Counted from the stretch's first letter, positions 15,389 to 22,738 are shown. The stretch is 26,148 nt of DNA from Lentisphaeria bacterium (GCA_019408975.1 DXVA01000004.1:11631-37778), one strand, 5' to 3'. Made by a program: numbers and translations. The notes: generated by a model from the sequence alone, not told the origin.

Positions 15389-15697
15389 AGACAAGTAGTT
15401 TTATGAGTTGCGTTATGATTGAAAACAATGAAAGGAACTTTGATTGCAGAGAAGGCGCATCTCAAACCACGAAGAAATGCAAGGGTGTTCCAGTCATTCA
15501 TCTGCGGGAGCAGAGATCGAAAATGTAGAATTTGGCTTGGAACAGCCTCCATGGAATTATGATGAGACGACATGCATTTTCAAACATTCAGATTGTTCTG
15601 ATTTTTCGGAGATCTTTGAATTATAAAGAATGGAACCGAAATCTCAATTATTGATTTTGGGATAATGAAGTTTTTCATAACTTCCGAAAGTATGGAA
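15389..15697. other. 309-bp stretch with no supported gene
   Basis: Follows the DUF4838 gene and precedes the terminator of the RNA-binding protein. It contains short open frames, including a 44-codon Arg-rich frame from ATG 15428, but none has a ribosome-binding site or a recognisable product. No terminator for the DUF4838 gene is seen. It may be degenerate coding DNA. Confidence 0.5.
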
Positions 15698-15731
15698 AAA
15701 AGCGGCGGGCTCCGGAGAGGCCGCCGCTTTT
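15698..15731 (-). terminator. Strong terminator of the RRM protein gene
   Basis: AAAAGCGGCGG (15698-15708) pairs perfectly with CCGCCGCTTTT (15721-15731), an 11-bp GC-rich stem. On the minus strand it is followed by a T-run and lies 20 bases after the stop at 15751. Its symmetry would also stop rightward transcripts from the DUF4838 side. Confidence 0.9.
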
Positions 15732-15750
15732 GATGCGCGAATTTCAGGAA

Positions 15751-16119
15751 TCAGAAATTCTCTTCGCGGGGCCCGCCGAAGCCGCCGCGTCTTTCACCAC
15801 GGGGCCCGCCGAAACCGCCGCGTCTTTCACCACGGGGCCCGCCGAAGCTACCGCGTCTTTCACCACGGGGTCTGTCCTCACGGGGACGGGCTTCATTCAC
15901 GACGAGTGCACGGCCACCCTGCATTGTGCCGTTGAGACCTTCGATCGCAGCGTTGGCCTCGCCTGCTTCGGGCATTTCGACGAAACCGAAACCTTTGGCA
16001 CGGCCGGTCTCGCGATCAGTTACAAGACGGACGCTAGTCACGTTTCCGTAAGCCGCGAAAGCTGCTTTGAGTTCATCTGCTGACATTGCGTACGGCATGT
16101 TACCGACATAGATATTCAT
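15751..16119 (-). CDS. RRM-domain RNA-binding protein with RGG-like repeat tail
   Basis: A 122-residue protein. Residues 1-78 form one RNA recognition motif: RNP2 is IYVGNM at residues 3-8 and RNP1 is KGFGFVEM, with the conserved aromatics present. The tail has three exact or near-exact copies of an 11-residue Gly/Arg unit (GERRGGFGGPR) and ends in REENF. This matches the small bacterial RRM proteins (cyanobacterial Rbp type), which bind RNA and are often cold-induced. AAAAGG lies 8 bases before the ATG and a small hairpin just upstream of it. A probable promoter near 16320-16348 would give a leader of almost 200 bases. Function as an RNA chaperone is inferred. Confidence 0.95.
   Translation of the reverse strand: MNIYVGNMPYAMSADELKAAFAAYGNVTSVRLVTDRETGRAKGFGFVEMPEAGEANAAIEGLNGTMQGGRALVVNEARPREDRPRGERRGSFGGPRGERRGGFGGPRGERRGGFGGPREENF
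15767..15865 (-). repeat. Three tandem 33-bp repeats in the RRM protein tail
   Basis: Units at 15767-15799, 15800-15832 and 15833-15865 differ at only a few bases and each encodes the 11-residue GERRGGFGGPR-type unit; a partial fourth copy follows. Copy number could change by slippage without breaking the frame. Confidence 0.95.
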
Positions 16120-16135
16120 GTTGGATACCTTTTCC

Positions 16136-16151
16136 GGACATAAAAATGTCC
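16136..16151 (-). promoter_or_regulatory. Small hairpin just upstream of the RRM gene ribosome-binding site
   Basis: GGACAT (16136-16141) and ATGTCC (16146-16151) form a 6-bp stem with a 4-base loop, ending one or two bases before the AAAAGG ribosome-binding site on the minus strand. It could affect ribosome access, for example with temperature. Confidence 0.35.
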
Positions 16152-16319
16152 TGCTGCTGACCCTTCAAATTTTCTTTTAACAAATCGCCACTGTTGGAAA
16201 GAGCCGGGTCAGGAAGGGTGTGACTGAACTTACCGGAATCAACGGGTGGAGTTATCTTATAGCCGACCACAGGCTTTAAGAACAGAAATGATGACCGCGA
16301 AGGAACTGCAGGCGTGTCA

Positions 16320-16348
16320 GTAATACAAGATATGCGGATAGAAATCAA
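16320..16348 (-). promoter_or_regulatory. Possible promoter of the RRM gene
   Basis: On the minus strand TTGATT (16343-16348) and TATTAC (16320-16325) with 17 bases between. The start would lie near 16313, leaving a leader of about 190 bases, long leaders being common for cold-induced RNA-binding proteins. Weak hexamers, so tentative. Confidence 0.35.
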
Positions 16349-16393
16349 ATAAGCCTCAGAAAAATGGGTTCCTTTTATTGTCTGAACATTAAG

Positions 16394-16465
16394 GTAATGC
16401 GTTTATTGTGGATTACAAATCAAAAAACGAAAAAATTTCACTTTTTTATTTGTAACGTAATGCGT
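16394..16465. repeat. Direct repeat GTAATGCGT flanking an AT-rich inverted repeat
   Basis: GTAATGCGT occurs at 16394-16402 and 16457-16465. Between them TTACAAAT (16413-16420) pairs with ATTTGTAA (16448-16455), and adjoining A and T runs extend the stem after a one-base bulge. The region lies between the esterase stop and the RRM gene. The rest of the 442-base gap (16120-16561) holds no gene that I can support. Confidence 0.6.
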
Positions 16466-16561
16466 CAGTGAAACTTTCAAATACGGCAAATGCAGTGCGC
16501 CTGCGCCGGAATAGTGTTGTCCTTTCCTGGCGCAGTGTTTTTTCAACCTGCCGATTTGCCG

Positions 16562-17386
16562 TCAATTTACGCTTTCACCGGCGATGAAGCGCCGTATGTC
16601 TTCAAAGACTTCACGCTGAACCGGACGCTCAAGCGAATAGAAAAAGCCGTGTTCCGCGTTCTTATAGACTTTCCACTGTGATGGAATACCGATACTGTTG
16701 TGCTCCCTGACGAGTTCAAGAGTCATGGACGAGGGGAACATGTGCTCGTTTTCCGCTTCCAGAAACAGCAGCGGCGGGTTGTCCCTGCGAATGTAGCTGA
16801 GCAGAGAAAGCGCCTGAAAACGTTTGGGATCCGTCTCATACATGCATCCCGCGGCAAAAAACTGCATGGCGTGCCAGATATGAGGGAAGATATCCTGCCA
16901 GGGCTCGAAAACAACCGGCGTGGACTGCAGGAACCCGCACGAGGGTTTGACCCATTCATTCCGGAGTTCGCAGTGTTCGCCGCATTCCCCAGGAGCGGCA
17001 CAGAGAAGCAGGGAGGCGAGATGCGCGCCTGCCGAAGTGCCGAATACCGCGATCTTCAGCGGACGTGCCATTGCTTTCAGGCAGGATACGAAACGGTCGT
17101 AGGATTCGCGAATGTCCTGAAGCTGGTCGAAGGCTGTGATTCCGGGGTTGTCACTGAACCTCACGGCGCCGGGAAGCCGGTAGTCGGTGGAGGCGCAGAT
17201 GTAGCCGAGTTCATTGTATTTTTCCATGATCTGGTGGAAAACGGTTCTGCTTCCGGCATTCCAGCCGCCTCCGTGGACGAAGAACAACGCGGTATCCTGT
17301 GTGGCGGTTTCCGGCAGGAAGAGGTCGAAGATCCTGCCGCAGATCAAAGGCGAGTCGAGATAATAAGATTGGAACTCATATTTCAT
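16562..17386 (-). CDS. Alpha/beta hydrolase, probable esterase (BD-FAE/lipase-like)
   Basis: A 274-residue protein without a signal peptide. It has the oxyanion-hole motif HGGGW (38-42) and nucleophile elbow GTSAG (116-120, S118). The acid is probably E214 in AENEHMFPS, where family members usually have Asp, and the histidine is H246 in AEHGFFY. The fold and motifs resemble carbohydrate-acting esterases of the BD-FAE/lipase group, so deacetylation or deacylation of imported glycan fragments is likely. AAGGAG lies just before the ATG, and only 11 bases separate it from the MFS stop, so the pair is an operon: transporter first, esterase second. Confidence 0.85.
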   Translation of the reverse strand: MKYEFQSYYLDSPLICGRIFDLFLPETATQDTALFFVHGGGWNAGSRTVFHQIMEKYNELGYICASTDYRLPGAVRFSDNPGITAFDQLQDIRESYDRFVSCLKAMARPLKIAVFGTSAGAHLASLLLCAAPGECGEHCELRNEWVKPSCGFLQSTPVVFEPWQDIFPHIWHAMQFFAAGCMYETDPKRFQALSLLSYIRRDNPPLLFLEAENEHMFPSSMTLELVREHNSIGIPSQWKVYKNAEHGFFYSLERPVQREVFEDIRRFIAGESVN

Positions 17387-17397
17387 GGTATTCTCCT

Positions 17398-18717
17398 TCA
17401 GAGAGTGTTTTCCGCACAGTTTTCCCCGTTTGTTTCACGCAGACGGAATGAATTGTAAACGACGACGCATGAGAGCAGGAACAGGAATCCGAAGACCGTG
17501 AGATAGGAATTCCTGCCGTAAATATGGACGCTGTCCCTGAGCAGCGGCGGGAAAAGATCCATCAGGATTCCGGTGAGACTGCCCAGAATTGCGACCGTGA
17601 TATATGCATAGAAATTCATGAAGCTGACGGAGACGCCTACCACATTCGGAAGATTCGTCTCCCGAAGCAGAGAGACCGTGACGGGTGACACATTCGCCGT
17701 AATGGTCAGGGTGCAGAAAAACAGGGCGATCCATTGCGTGCGGCAGTCGAAGAAGATTGCCAGCAGGAGAACAAGAAAAGAGAGAATGCAGCCCAGTCCT
17801 GCGGTCCGGACGAAGATTCTGCGCCGGTTGCCCAGGAGACGGCTCAGAGAGGCGGCGAAGAAACTGGACACCGCAGAGAGCACTCCCATGAGGGAGAGAA
17901 TCCATGCCGCGCGGACTTCCCCCATGAAGCAGAAATCCTCCAGAAATTTCTTGCCGATGACCGTCTGGAGTACATAATACAGCCCGAAATTGATCCCGGA
18001 GAATAGGAACAGGTTGCGGTTGTGGCGGCGTCTGAGCAGTTCCAGAAACGGCGTGAAACTGAAAGGAACATTCTGAACCGCCGGCATTTTCAGCGTGAAT
18101 TTGATTCCGGCAAAAATCAGATATGCCAGAATGGTTGCCGCGGCTATGATTTTCAGCATCATGCGCCAGCCGACAATCTGGACTCCGGCAATGAACGGAG
18201 CGTTTGCCATGATGCCGCCGGTATAGCCGATCAGGACCAGAAGCCCGAGCATTACCGTGAAATTTCTGCTGAAAGCCCGCGCGGTTTCCTTGACTAAACT
18301 CAGATAGATTGCACTGGCGCCGAGTCCGACAATCGCCCTGCTGAAATAGAGCGTGGAGAGGGAGTCCGAAAAGGGAAATACCGCGGAACCGATACAAAAC
18401 AGGAGCGCTCCCGTCGCGATGACCCTGCACCCGCCGAAGCGGTCTACCAGAAGCCCGATGACGAGCTGGTTCAAAGCGTACACATACATGAATGCAGACC
18501 CGAGATTCGTGACATAAGCGGCGGAAACATTCAGGCTTTTCTGAAGTTCATCAAAGATGGAGCCCGGAATGGCGACTCTCTGGACGTTGGCAAAGAAATA
18601 AAGGACGGAACCGCAGAGGAGAAGCAGCCATAAGCGGAACTTCCGGTGGACCAGCGTATTCAATTTCTTCCATATCTCCTGATTTATAATCGTATTTTCC
18701 CGTGTTTGCATCGTCAT
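17398..18717 (-). CDS. Major facilitator superfamily transporter
   Basis: A 439-residue membrane protein with about 12 hydrophobic helices and a cytoplasmic loop in the middle near KFTLKMPAVQNV. The loop between helices 2 and 3 reads GLLVDRFGGCRV, the MFS motif A (GxLaDrxGrr). The start at 18717 is not certain: GCAGAGAA is a weak ribosome-binding site and a second ATG lies two codons later at 18711. It is co-transcribed with the downstream esterase gene. It may import the esterase substrate or a related organic acid or sugar; the sequence does not reveal the substrate. Divergent from an unrecognised small gene. Confidence 0.92.
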   Translation of the reverse strand: MTMQTRENTIINQEIWKKLNTLVHRKFRLWLLLLCGSVLYFFANVQRVAIPGSIFDELQKSLNVSAAYVTNLGSAFMYVYALNQLVIGLLVDRFGGCRVIATGALLFCIGSAVFPFSDSLSTLYFSRAIVGLGASAIYLSLVKETARAFSRNFTVMLGLLVLIGYTGGIMANAPFIAGVQIVGWRMMLKIIAAATILAYLIFAGIKFTLKMPAVQNVPFSFTPFLELLRRRHNRNLFLFSGINFGLYYVLQTVIGKKFLEDFCFMGEVRAAWILSLMGVLSAVSSFFAASLSRLLGNRRRIFVRTAGLGCILSFLVLLLAIFFDCRTQWIALFFCTLTITANVSPVTVSLLRETNLPNVVGVSVSFMNFYAYITVAILGSLTGILMDLFPPLLRDSVHIYGRNSYLTVFGFLFLLSCVVVYNSFRLRETNGENCAENTL

Positions 18718-18816
18718 TTCTCTGCAGAAAACGGTTTACGGGAGAACATGACAATCTTTTATACATTACCCTGTTCTCCGGCGGGATTCAAGTTGAATTT
18801 TCGCTTTCTTTGAGGA

Positions 18817-18845
18817 TTGTAAAATATTTGTTGCGACAGTATATT
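18817..18845 (+). promoter_or_regulatory. Possible promoter of the small unrecognised gene
   Basis: TTGTAA (18817-18822) and TATATT (18840-18845) are separated by 17 bases, with a likely start near 18852, 25 bases before the ATG at 18877. Confidence 0.4.
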
Positions 18846-18849
18846 GTCG
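18834..18849. promoter_or_regulatory. Inverted repeat over the -10 element, possible operator
   Basis: CGACA (18834-18838) and TGTCG (18845-18849) flank six bases, placing a 16-bp near-palindrome across the predicted -10 box. A repressor bound here would block the promoter. The regulator is unknown. Confidence 0.4.
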
Positions 18850-18876
18850 TTTTCAGGAAGAAACGGGAGTTCTGTC

Positions 18877-19428
18877 ATGTGGTTTGCATTGAAAATTATT
18901 TTGTATCTGCTGGCGGCGGGAGGAATCCTTGCATGGTGTGCGTATTCGCGGCGGGAAAGCCGGAGCCGCCTGGGGAAGTATCTGCGCTCGCTTCCGGCGG
19001 AAGAAGTGCAGGAACTGGCAGACCGCGCCGATAACTCGTATGAACAGCTGGCATATCTTTCCGGCAAATGCGGACGGACTTATGAGTCCGCGGTGTTTTA
19101 TCCGGCGCATCCGGACCGGATTGCAGACTGTTTCCGGCATTTGGGCTTGATTCTGGATGAGCCTCTGCCGGCAGAGGTGGCATCCCACATTGCAACGGTC
19201 TACCGGGCTATGGAGGATGAAACGCTGGTTGCATATACTCTCAACGGCAGGTATGAGGGGGAGAATGTGACGCTGATTGTGACTGTCCGTTCGAAAAAAG
19301 AGAGTCTTTCGGGTGCCTGCCTGCTGGACCCTGCAACCGGCAAACTGACAGCGGATGACTGGGTGCAGAATCCCGTAATTACCTTTTTCTGTATAAACCG
19401 GGGATTGATCGAGCGGATGAAATCTTGA
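18877..19428 (+). CDS. Unrecognised membrane-anchored protein
   Basis: A 183-residue protein I do not recognise. The ATG at 18877 is chosen because GGGAG lies 7 bases upstream; a TTG at 18844 lies inside the promoter. Residues 2-22 are a single hydrophobic segment (WFALKIILYLLAAGGILAWC), followed by basic RRESRSR, so the remainder probably stays in the cytoplasm. The soluble part is mixed alpha/beta with a helix RSLPAEEVQELADRADNSYE and a strand-rich segment (AYTLNGRYEGENVTLIVTVR). No catalytic motif is seen. It is divergent from the MFS-esterase operon and followed by a terminator-like hairpin, so it is likely a single-gene unit. Confidence 0.7.
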   Translation: MWFALKIILYLLAAGGILAWCAYSRRESRSRLGKYLRSLPAEEVQELADRADNSYEQLAYLSGKCGRTYESAVFYPAHPDRIADCFRHLGLILDEPLPAEVASHIATVYRAMEDETLVAYTLNGRYEGENVTLIVTVRSKKESLSGACLLDPATGKLTADDWVQNPVITFFCINRGLIERMKS

Positions 19429-19504
19429 AAAAAGTGCAGAGACTGCCATATTATGGAGAATGTTTTCTTCTGCCGGAATGCGACCGGTGCGGAACTTGAA
19501 ATCT

Positions 19505-19535
19505 TGTCGTCAGCCCGCGGTGCTTACGACATTTT
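19505..19535 (+). terminator. Terminator-like hairpin after the small unrecognised gene
   Basis: TGTCGT (19505-19510) pairs with ACGACA (19526-19531); a mismatch and an inner AGC/GCT helix extend it, and TTTTC follows. The short T-run makes it a moderate call. It also lies 31 bases before the next start codon. Confidence 0.55.
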
Positions 19536-19561
19536 CAATAAAACATATAAGGAAAATATAA

Positions 19562-20338
19562 ATGCCACAGGATTTCATTACAGATTTCCCGGGAACGCGC
19601 AGCGACTGGAACGGCTATGCGCGTTATGATTTCAAACTTGACGGCGTGAACTGCATCCTCGTGAAACCGAATGTGCCGGAGGCAGCAGGGCGGCCATGGT
19701 ATCATCGGGCGCGTTTTTTCGGCGCGTTTCCCTTCGCGGACCTGGCTTTGCTGGAACGAGGCTGGTGCGTGACATCCACGGATGTCGCGGAACTGTATGG
19801 TTCCCCCGAAGCGGTGCGCAGGCTGAACCGCTTTTATGATTTCATGGTTTCCAGAGGCTATCATAAAGGGGCGGTGGTTGCCGGATACAGCCGCGGGGGG
19901 CTGATTACTTATAACTGGGCGGAGAAATATCCGGAAAAGGTCGCCTGTCTCTATCTTGACAATGCCGTCTGCGATTTCAAAAGCTGGCCGGGAGGGCAGG
20001 GGAAAGTCCGGCGCTATGAAGACGAGTGGCAGAGGTGCATGAAAGCTTACGGTTTTGCTTCAGAACAGGAGGCTTTGGATTACAAGGATAATCCGCTGGA
20101 TCATCTGGATGTGATCGCGGAAGCGAAGATACCGGTTCTGCATGTGACGGCGATGAAGGATACCGTCGTCACCGCTGAAGAGAATGGCGAAATTGCGGTG
20201 AAGCGCCTGAAAGAACTCGGGGGAATCGTCGAAGTGATCCGCAAACCGGAAGCCGATCATCATCCGCATTGTCTGGAGAATCCCCAGCCGATTGTGGATT
20301 TCATAGAAAAATACCGGGATTTCCGCCGCAAAAAATAA
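19562..20338 (+). CDS. Alpha/beta hydrolase of unknown substrate
   Basis: A 258-residue protein without a signal peptide. The nucleophile elbow is GYSRGG (108-113, S110), the acid is probably D200 in AMKDTVV, and the histidine lies in ADHHPHCLENP (233-236). An upstream RPWYHRARFFGAFP segment is characteristic of a group of bacterial alpha/beta hydrolases found near sugar-degradation genes. AAGGA precedes the ATG by about 8 bases. It is separated from the upstream gene by a terminator-like hairpin and followed by the promoter of the ribosomal cluster. Acyl- or carbohydrate-ester hydrolysis is likely, but nothing shows the substrate. Confidence 0.82.
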   Translation: MPQDFITDFPGTRSDWNGYARYDFKLDGVNCILVKPNVPEAAGRPWYHRARFFGAFPFADLALLERGWCVTSTDVAELYGSPEAVRRLNRFYDFMVSRGYHKGAVVAGYSRGGLITYNWAEKYPEKVACLYLDNAVCDFKSWPGGQGKVRRYEDEWQRCMKAYGFASEQEALDYKDNPLDHLDVIAEAKIPVLHVTAMKDTVVTAEENGEIAVKRLKELGGIVEVIRKPEADHHPHCLENPQPIVDFIEKYRDFRRKK

Positions 20339-20369
20339 ATAAAAAAATATTTTTTTGCAAAAAGAATGC

Positions 20370-20397
20370 TTGCAAAGGCGGAAAAAGATGTTATAGT
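20370..20397 (+). promoter_or_regulatory. Promoter of the rpmJ-rplQ cluster
   Basis: TTGCAA (20370-20375) and TATAGT (20392-20397) are separated by 16 bases. The start near 20404 gives a leader of about 127 bases before rpmJ. Within the leader GTGCCTC (20464-20470) can pair with the GAGGCTGCAC stretch holding the rpmJ ribosome-binding site, which might allow autoregulation. Confidence 0.6.
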
Positions 20398-20530
20398 TAT
20401 TGCTTCGTGCGTGTTTAGTCATGATTCGCGTCTTGACTGCATTCCAAAACTCGTGCGCGTGATGTGCCTCCTGAACAGGGGCGGAACCAGTAAGTAATGG
20501 AATAAAAATCTTAAATTTGAGGCTGCACTT

Positions 20531-20647
20531 ATGAAAGTTAGGGCGTCCATCAAACGCAGGTGCGAATCCTGCCAGATAATCAAACGCAAAGGCACGGTTC
20601 GCGTTGTATGTTCACGCAATCCGCGTCACAAACAGAAACAAGGTTAA
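20531..20647 (+). CDS. rpmJ: Ribosomal protein L36
   Basis: A 38-residue protein of the expected size. It begins MKVRASIKRRCESCQIIKRK and ends with NPRHKQKQG. The zinc ribbon ligands are present: C11, C14, C27 and H33, so this is the zinc-binding form. TTTGAGG lies about 10 bases before the ATG. First gene of the ribosomal cluster, followed after 19 bases by rpsM. L36 lies in the large subunit near the peptidyl-transferase region. No infA or secY precedes it here. Confidence 0.97.
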   Translation: MKVRASIKRRCESCQIIKRKGTVRVVCSRNPRHKQKQG

Positions 20648-20666
20648 ATCGGAGAACCCAAGAGAC

Positions 20667-21098
20667 ATGCCTAGAATCATAGGAGTTGACATCCCGGGGA
20701 ACAAGCGCATCGAATACGCCCTCCGGTACATCTACGGAATCGGACCCGCTGTTGCAGCGGAACTTGTGAAACGCGCCAAAATCAAGCCTGGCACCAAAGC
20801 CAACCAGATAACAGACGAGAATATCGCCACCATCACAACGATGCTTCAGAATGAGTTCGTTGTCGAAGGCGACCTCAGACGTTCTCTCGCTCAGGATATC
20901 AGACGTCTTCAGGCGATCAACTGTTATCGCGGAACACGTCACCGCAAGAATCTGCCCTGCCGCGGACAGCGCACCCGTACCAATGCCCGCACAAGAAAAG
21001 GCAAGAAGATCACCGTCGGTGCCATCCGTGACAAAACGCAGAGAAAGATCGAGAAGAGCGGCAGCCCTGCTCCCGCCGCTCCCGCAGGCAAGAAATAA
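20667..21098 (+). CDS. rpsM: Ribosomal protein S13
   Basis: A 143-residue small-subunit head protein. The start MPRIIGVDIPGNKRIEYALR and the segment YIYGIGPAVAAELV are the H2TH region, and CRGQRTRTNARTRKGKK is the conserved basic segment that contacts rRNA and tRNA. ATG 20667 is supported by the family start and GGAGA upstream. The C-terminus has an extra Ser/Pro/Ala-rich tail (SGSPAPAAPAGKK), giving about 20 residues more than the usual length near 120. Part of the rpmJ-rplQ operon. Confidence 0.97.
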   Translation: MPRIIGVDIPGNKRIEYALRYIYGIGPAVAAELVKRAKIKPGTKANQITDENIATITTMLQNEFVVEGDLRRSLAQDIRRLQAINCYRGTRHRKNLPCRGQRTRTNARTRKGKKITVGAIRDKTQRKIEKSGSPAPAAPAGKK

Positions 21099-21156
21099 GC
21101 TGGCGGCATAATCTGTTATCAATCAACACAATCAACCGAAAGGCTTTGTAAATACC

Positions 21157-21618
21157 ATGGCTGACGAAAAAAAGGAAACAGCTCCCGTCGTCGCTGAGAA
21201 CGTGGAAGCTGCCGCCGCAGAGACTGCCAAGGCTCCTGCTGCGGATGTCAAGCGCAAGAAAGGCGGACGTTATGTTCCGTCCGGAATCGCTTTTATTCTG
21301 GCTACATTCAATAATACAAAAGTAACCTTCACCGACCTGCACGGCAATGTGCTCTGCTGGTCCACCTCCGGCAAAAACGGATTCAAAGGCTCGAGAAAAA
21401 GCACGGCTTATGCCGCTCAGGTCGTAGCTGCTGACGCCGCGAAAAAAGCCGAGGCTCTCGGTATGAAGGAAGTGGAAGTCCGGATCAACGGACCGGGCGC
21501 CGGAAGAGAATCCGCTGTCAGAGGCATTGCTTCCATCGGCATGGAAATCAATGCGATCAAGGACATCACTCCTGTTCCGCACAACGGATGCAGACCTCCG
21601 AAAAGACGCCGTGTCTGA
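21157..21618 (+). CDS. rpsK: Ribosomal protein S11
   Basis: A 153-residue small-subunit platform protein. The core begins near residue 39 (YVPSGIAFILATFNNTKVTF) and includes GNVLCWSTSGKNGFKGSRKS, INGPGAGRESAVRGI and the C-terminal PHNGCRPPKRRRV, all conserved. The first 35 residues are an Ala/Glu/Lys-rich extension (VAENVEAAAAETAKAPAADV), which differs from the short basic N-terminus of most S11 proteins. AAAGG is 13 bases before the ATG. The gap to rpoA is 89 bases and does not hold rpsD. Confidence 0.97.
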   Translation: MADEKKETAPVVAENVEAAAAETAKAPAADVKRKKGGRYVPSGIAFILATFNNTKVTFTDLHGNVLCWSTSGKNGFKGSRKSTAYAAQVVAADAAKKAEALGMKEVEVRINGPGAGRESAVRGIASIGMEINAIKDITPVPHNGCRPPKRRRV

Positions 21619-21707
21619 TGTGATGTATCCCGGGTATGGCTTGTCGCCGTGCCCGGTGTGATTAACCCCGGACTTTTAACCCGAAAATACTTGGAGGATT
21701 ATACAAG

Positions 21708-22733
21708 ATGGCTGCTGTATCCGGATTTCCGATGCCTCAATCCCTTGTGATGGAGGAACATACTGCTACAGACACTTATGCCAAGTTCATTGCGGCTCCC
21801 TTTCAGAGCGGTTTTGGACATACGATAGGCAATTCCCTTCGCAGGGTCTTGCTTTCATCTCTTGAGGGTTCTGCTATCTCTGCCGTAAGAATCGAAGGCG
21901 TTTCCCATGAGTTCACGACTCTTCCGAATGTCGCCGAGGATATTACGGAGATCATCCTGAACCTGAAAAAGGTCAAACTTAATCTTCACACGGATCCGCC
22001 GAAGACTCTTGAGATCAAGAAAAGTGTTGCAGGCCCTGTTACCGCCGGTGATATCATCACCGATGGGACCGTTGAAGTTCTCAACCCCGATCAAATCATC
22101 TGCACGCTTGACAAAGATGTTCCTTTCCGGGCGGAAATCGAAATCTCCAGAGGCAGAGGCTGGTGCCCCGCTGAAAAGAACAAACTCCCGACACATCCCT
22201 ACGGAACGATTCTTGTCGATTGCCTTTTCAGCCCAGTGACTCATGTCCGTTATCAGGTCGGCGCCGCCCGCGTCGGTGAAGAAACGGAAATGGACAGCCT
22301 GACTCTTGAGATTTACACCGACGGAAGAATCTCTCCGAAGGATGCTCTTGAGAAAGCGGCGAAGATTCTGAAAGATCACCTCCGTCCCTTCCTCGGAAGC
22401 CAGATGACGGAAGATGATGCGCTTGCGGCGATCAGCGAAGAGGAGCAGAAACTGTTCCGCATTCTTTCTCAGGATGTCGAAGTGCTGGATCTCTCCGTGA
22501 GAGCCATGAACTGCTTGAACAACGCGAATATCAAGCTGCTTGGCGAACTCTGCATGAAGACGGAATCCCGTATGCTCAAGTTCCGCAACTTCGGTAAGAA
22601 GTCCCTTGACGAAATCAAGGAAAAGCTGTCTGAGAACAATCTGTCTCTCGGCATGACTTTCAGTGAAGAACTCAGTAATGCAATTCAGGCCGAAGCCGAT
22701 CGTGCGAAGGCCGTTAAGAAAGAGGAGGCGTAA
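21708..22733 (+). CDS. rpoA: DNA-directed RNA polymerase alpha subunit
   Basis: A 341-residue subunit that dimerises to start RNA polymerase assembly and contacts promoter UP elements. The N-terminal domain contains TIGNSLRRVLLSSLEGSAIS (the dimerisation helix) and EFTTLPNVAEDITEIILNLK. The C-terminal domain begins near residue 255 with VLDLSVRAMNCLNNANI and has the RNFGKKSLDEIKEKL helix. TTGGAGGA precedes the ATG at 21708. The ending (AEADRAKAVKKEEA) is acidic and basic mixed. The preceding gene is rpsK and not rpsD as in most bacteria. Confidence 0.98.
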   Translation: MAAVSGFPMPQSLVMEEHTATDTYAKFIAAPFQSGFGHTIGNSLRRVLLSSLEGSAISAVRIEGVSHEFTTLPNVAEDITEIILNLKKVKLNLHTDPPKTLEIKKSVAGPVTAGDIITDGTVEVLNPDQIICTLDKDVPFRAEIEISRGRGWCPAEKNKLPTHPYGTILVDCLFSPVTHVRYQVGAARVGEETEMDSLTLEIYTDGRISPKDALEKAAKILKDHLRPFLGSQMTEDDALAAISEEEQKLFRILSQDVEVLDLSVRAMNCLNNANIKLLGELCMKTESRMLKFRNFGKKSLDEIKEKLSENNLSLGMTFSEELSNAIQAEADRAKAVKKEEA

Positions 22734-22738
22734 TTGCT

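Noticed and set aside
15428..15562. 44-codon Arg-rich frame in the gap after the DUF4838 gene
   Set aside because: No ribosome-binding site, no recognisable family, and lies in apparently degenerate DNA.
15767..15865. Tandem 33-bp repeats as a CRISPR array
   Set aside because: Units are contiguous with no spacers and encode an in-frame protein tail.
16501..16535. CTGCGCC/GGCGCAG hairpin followed by a T-run
   Set aside because: Oriented as a rightward terminator, but no rightward gene ends there; the 21-base loop is too long to call.
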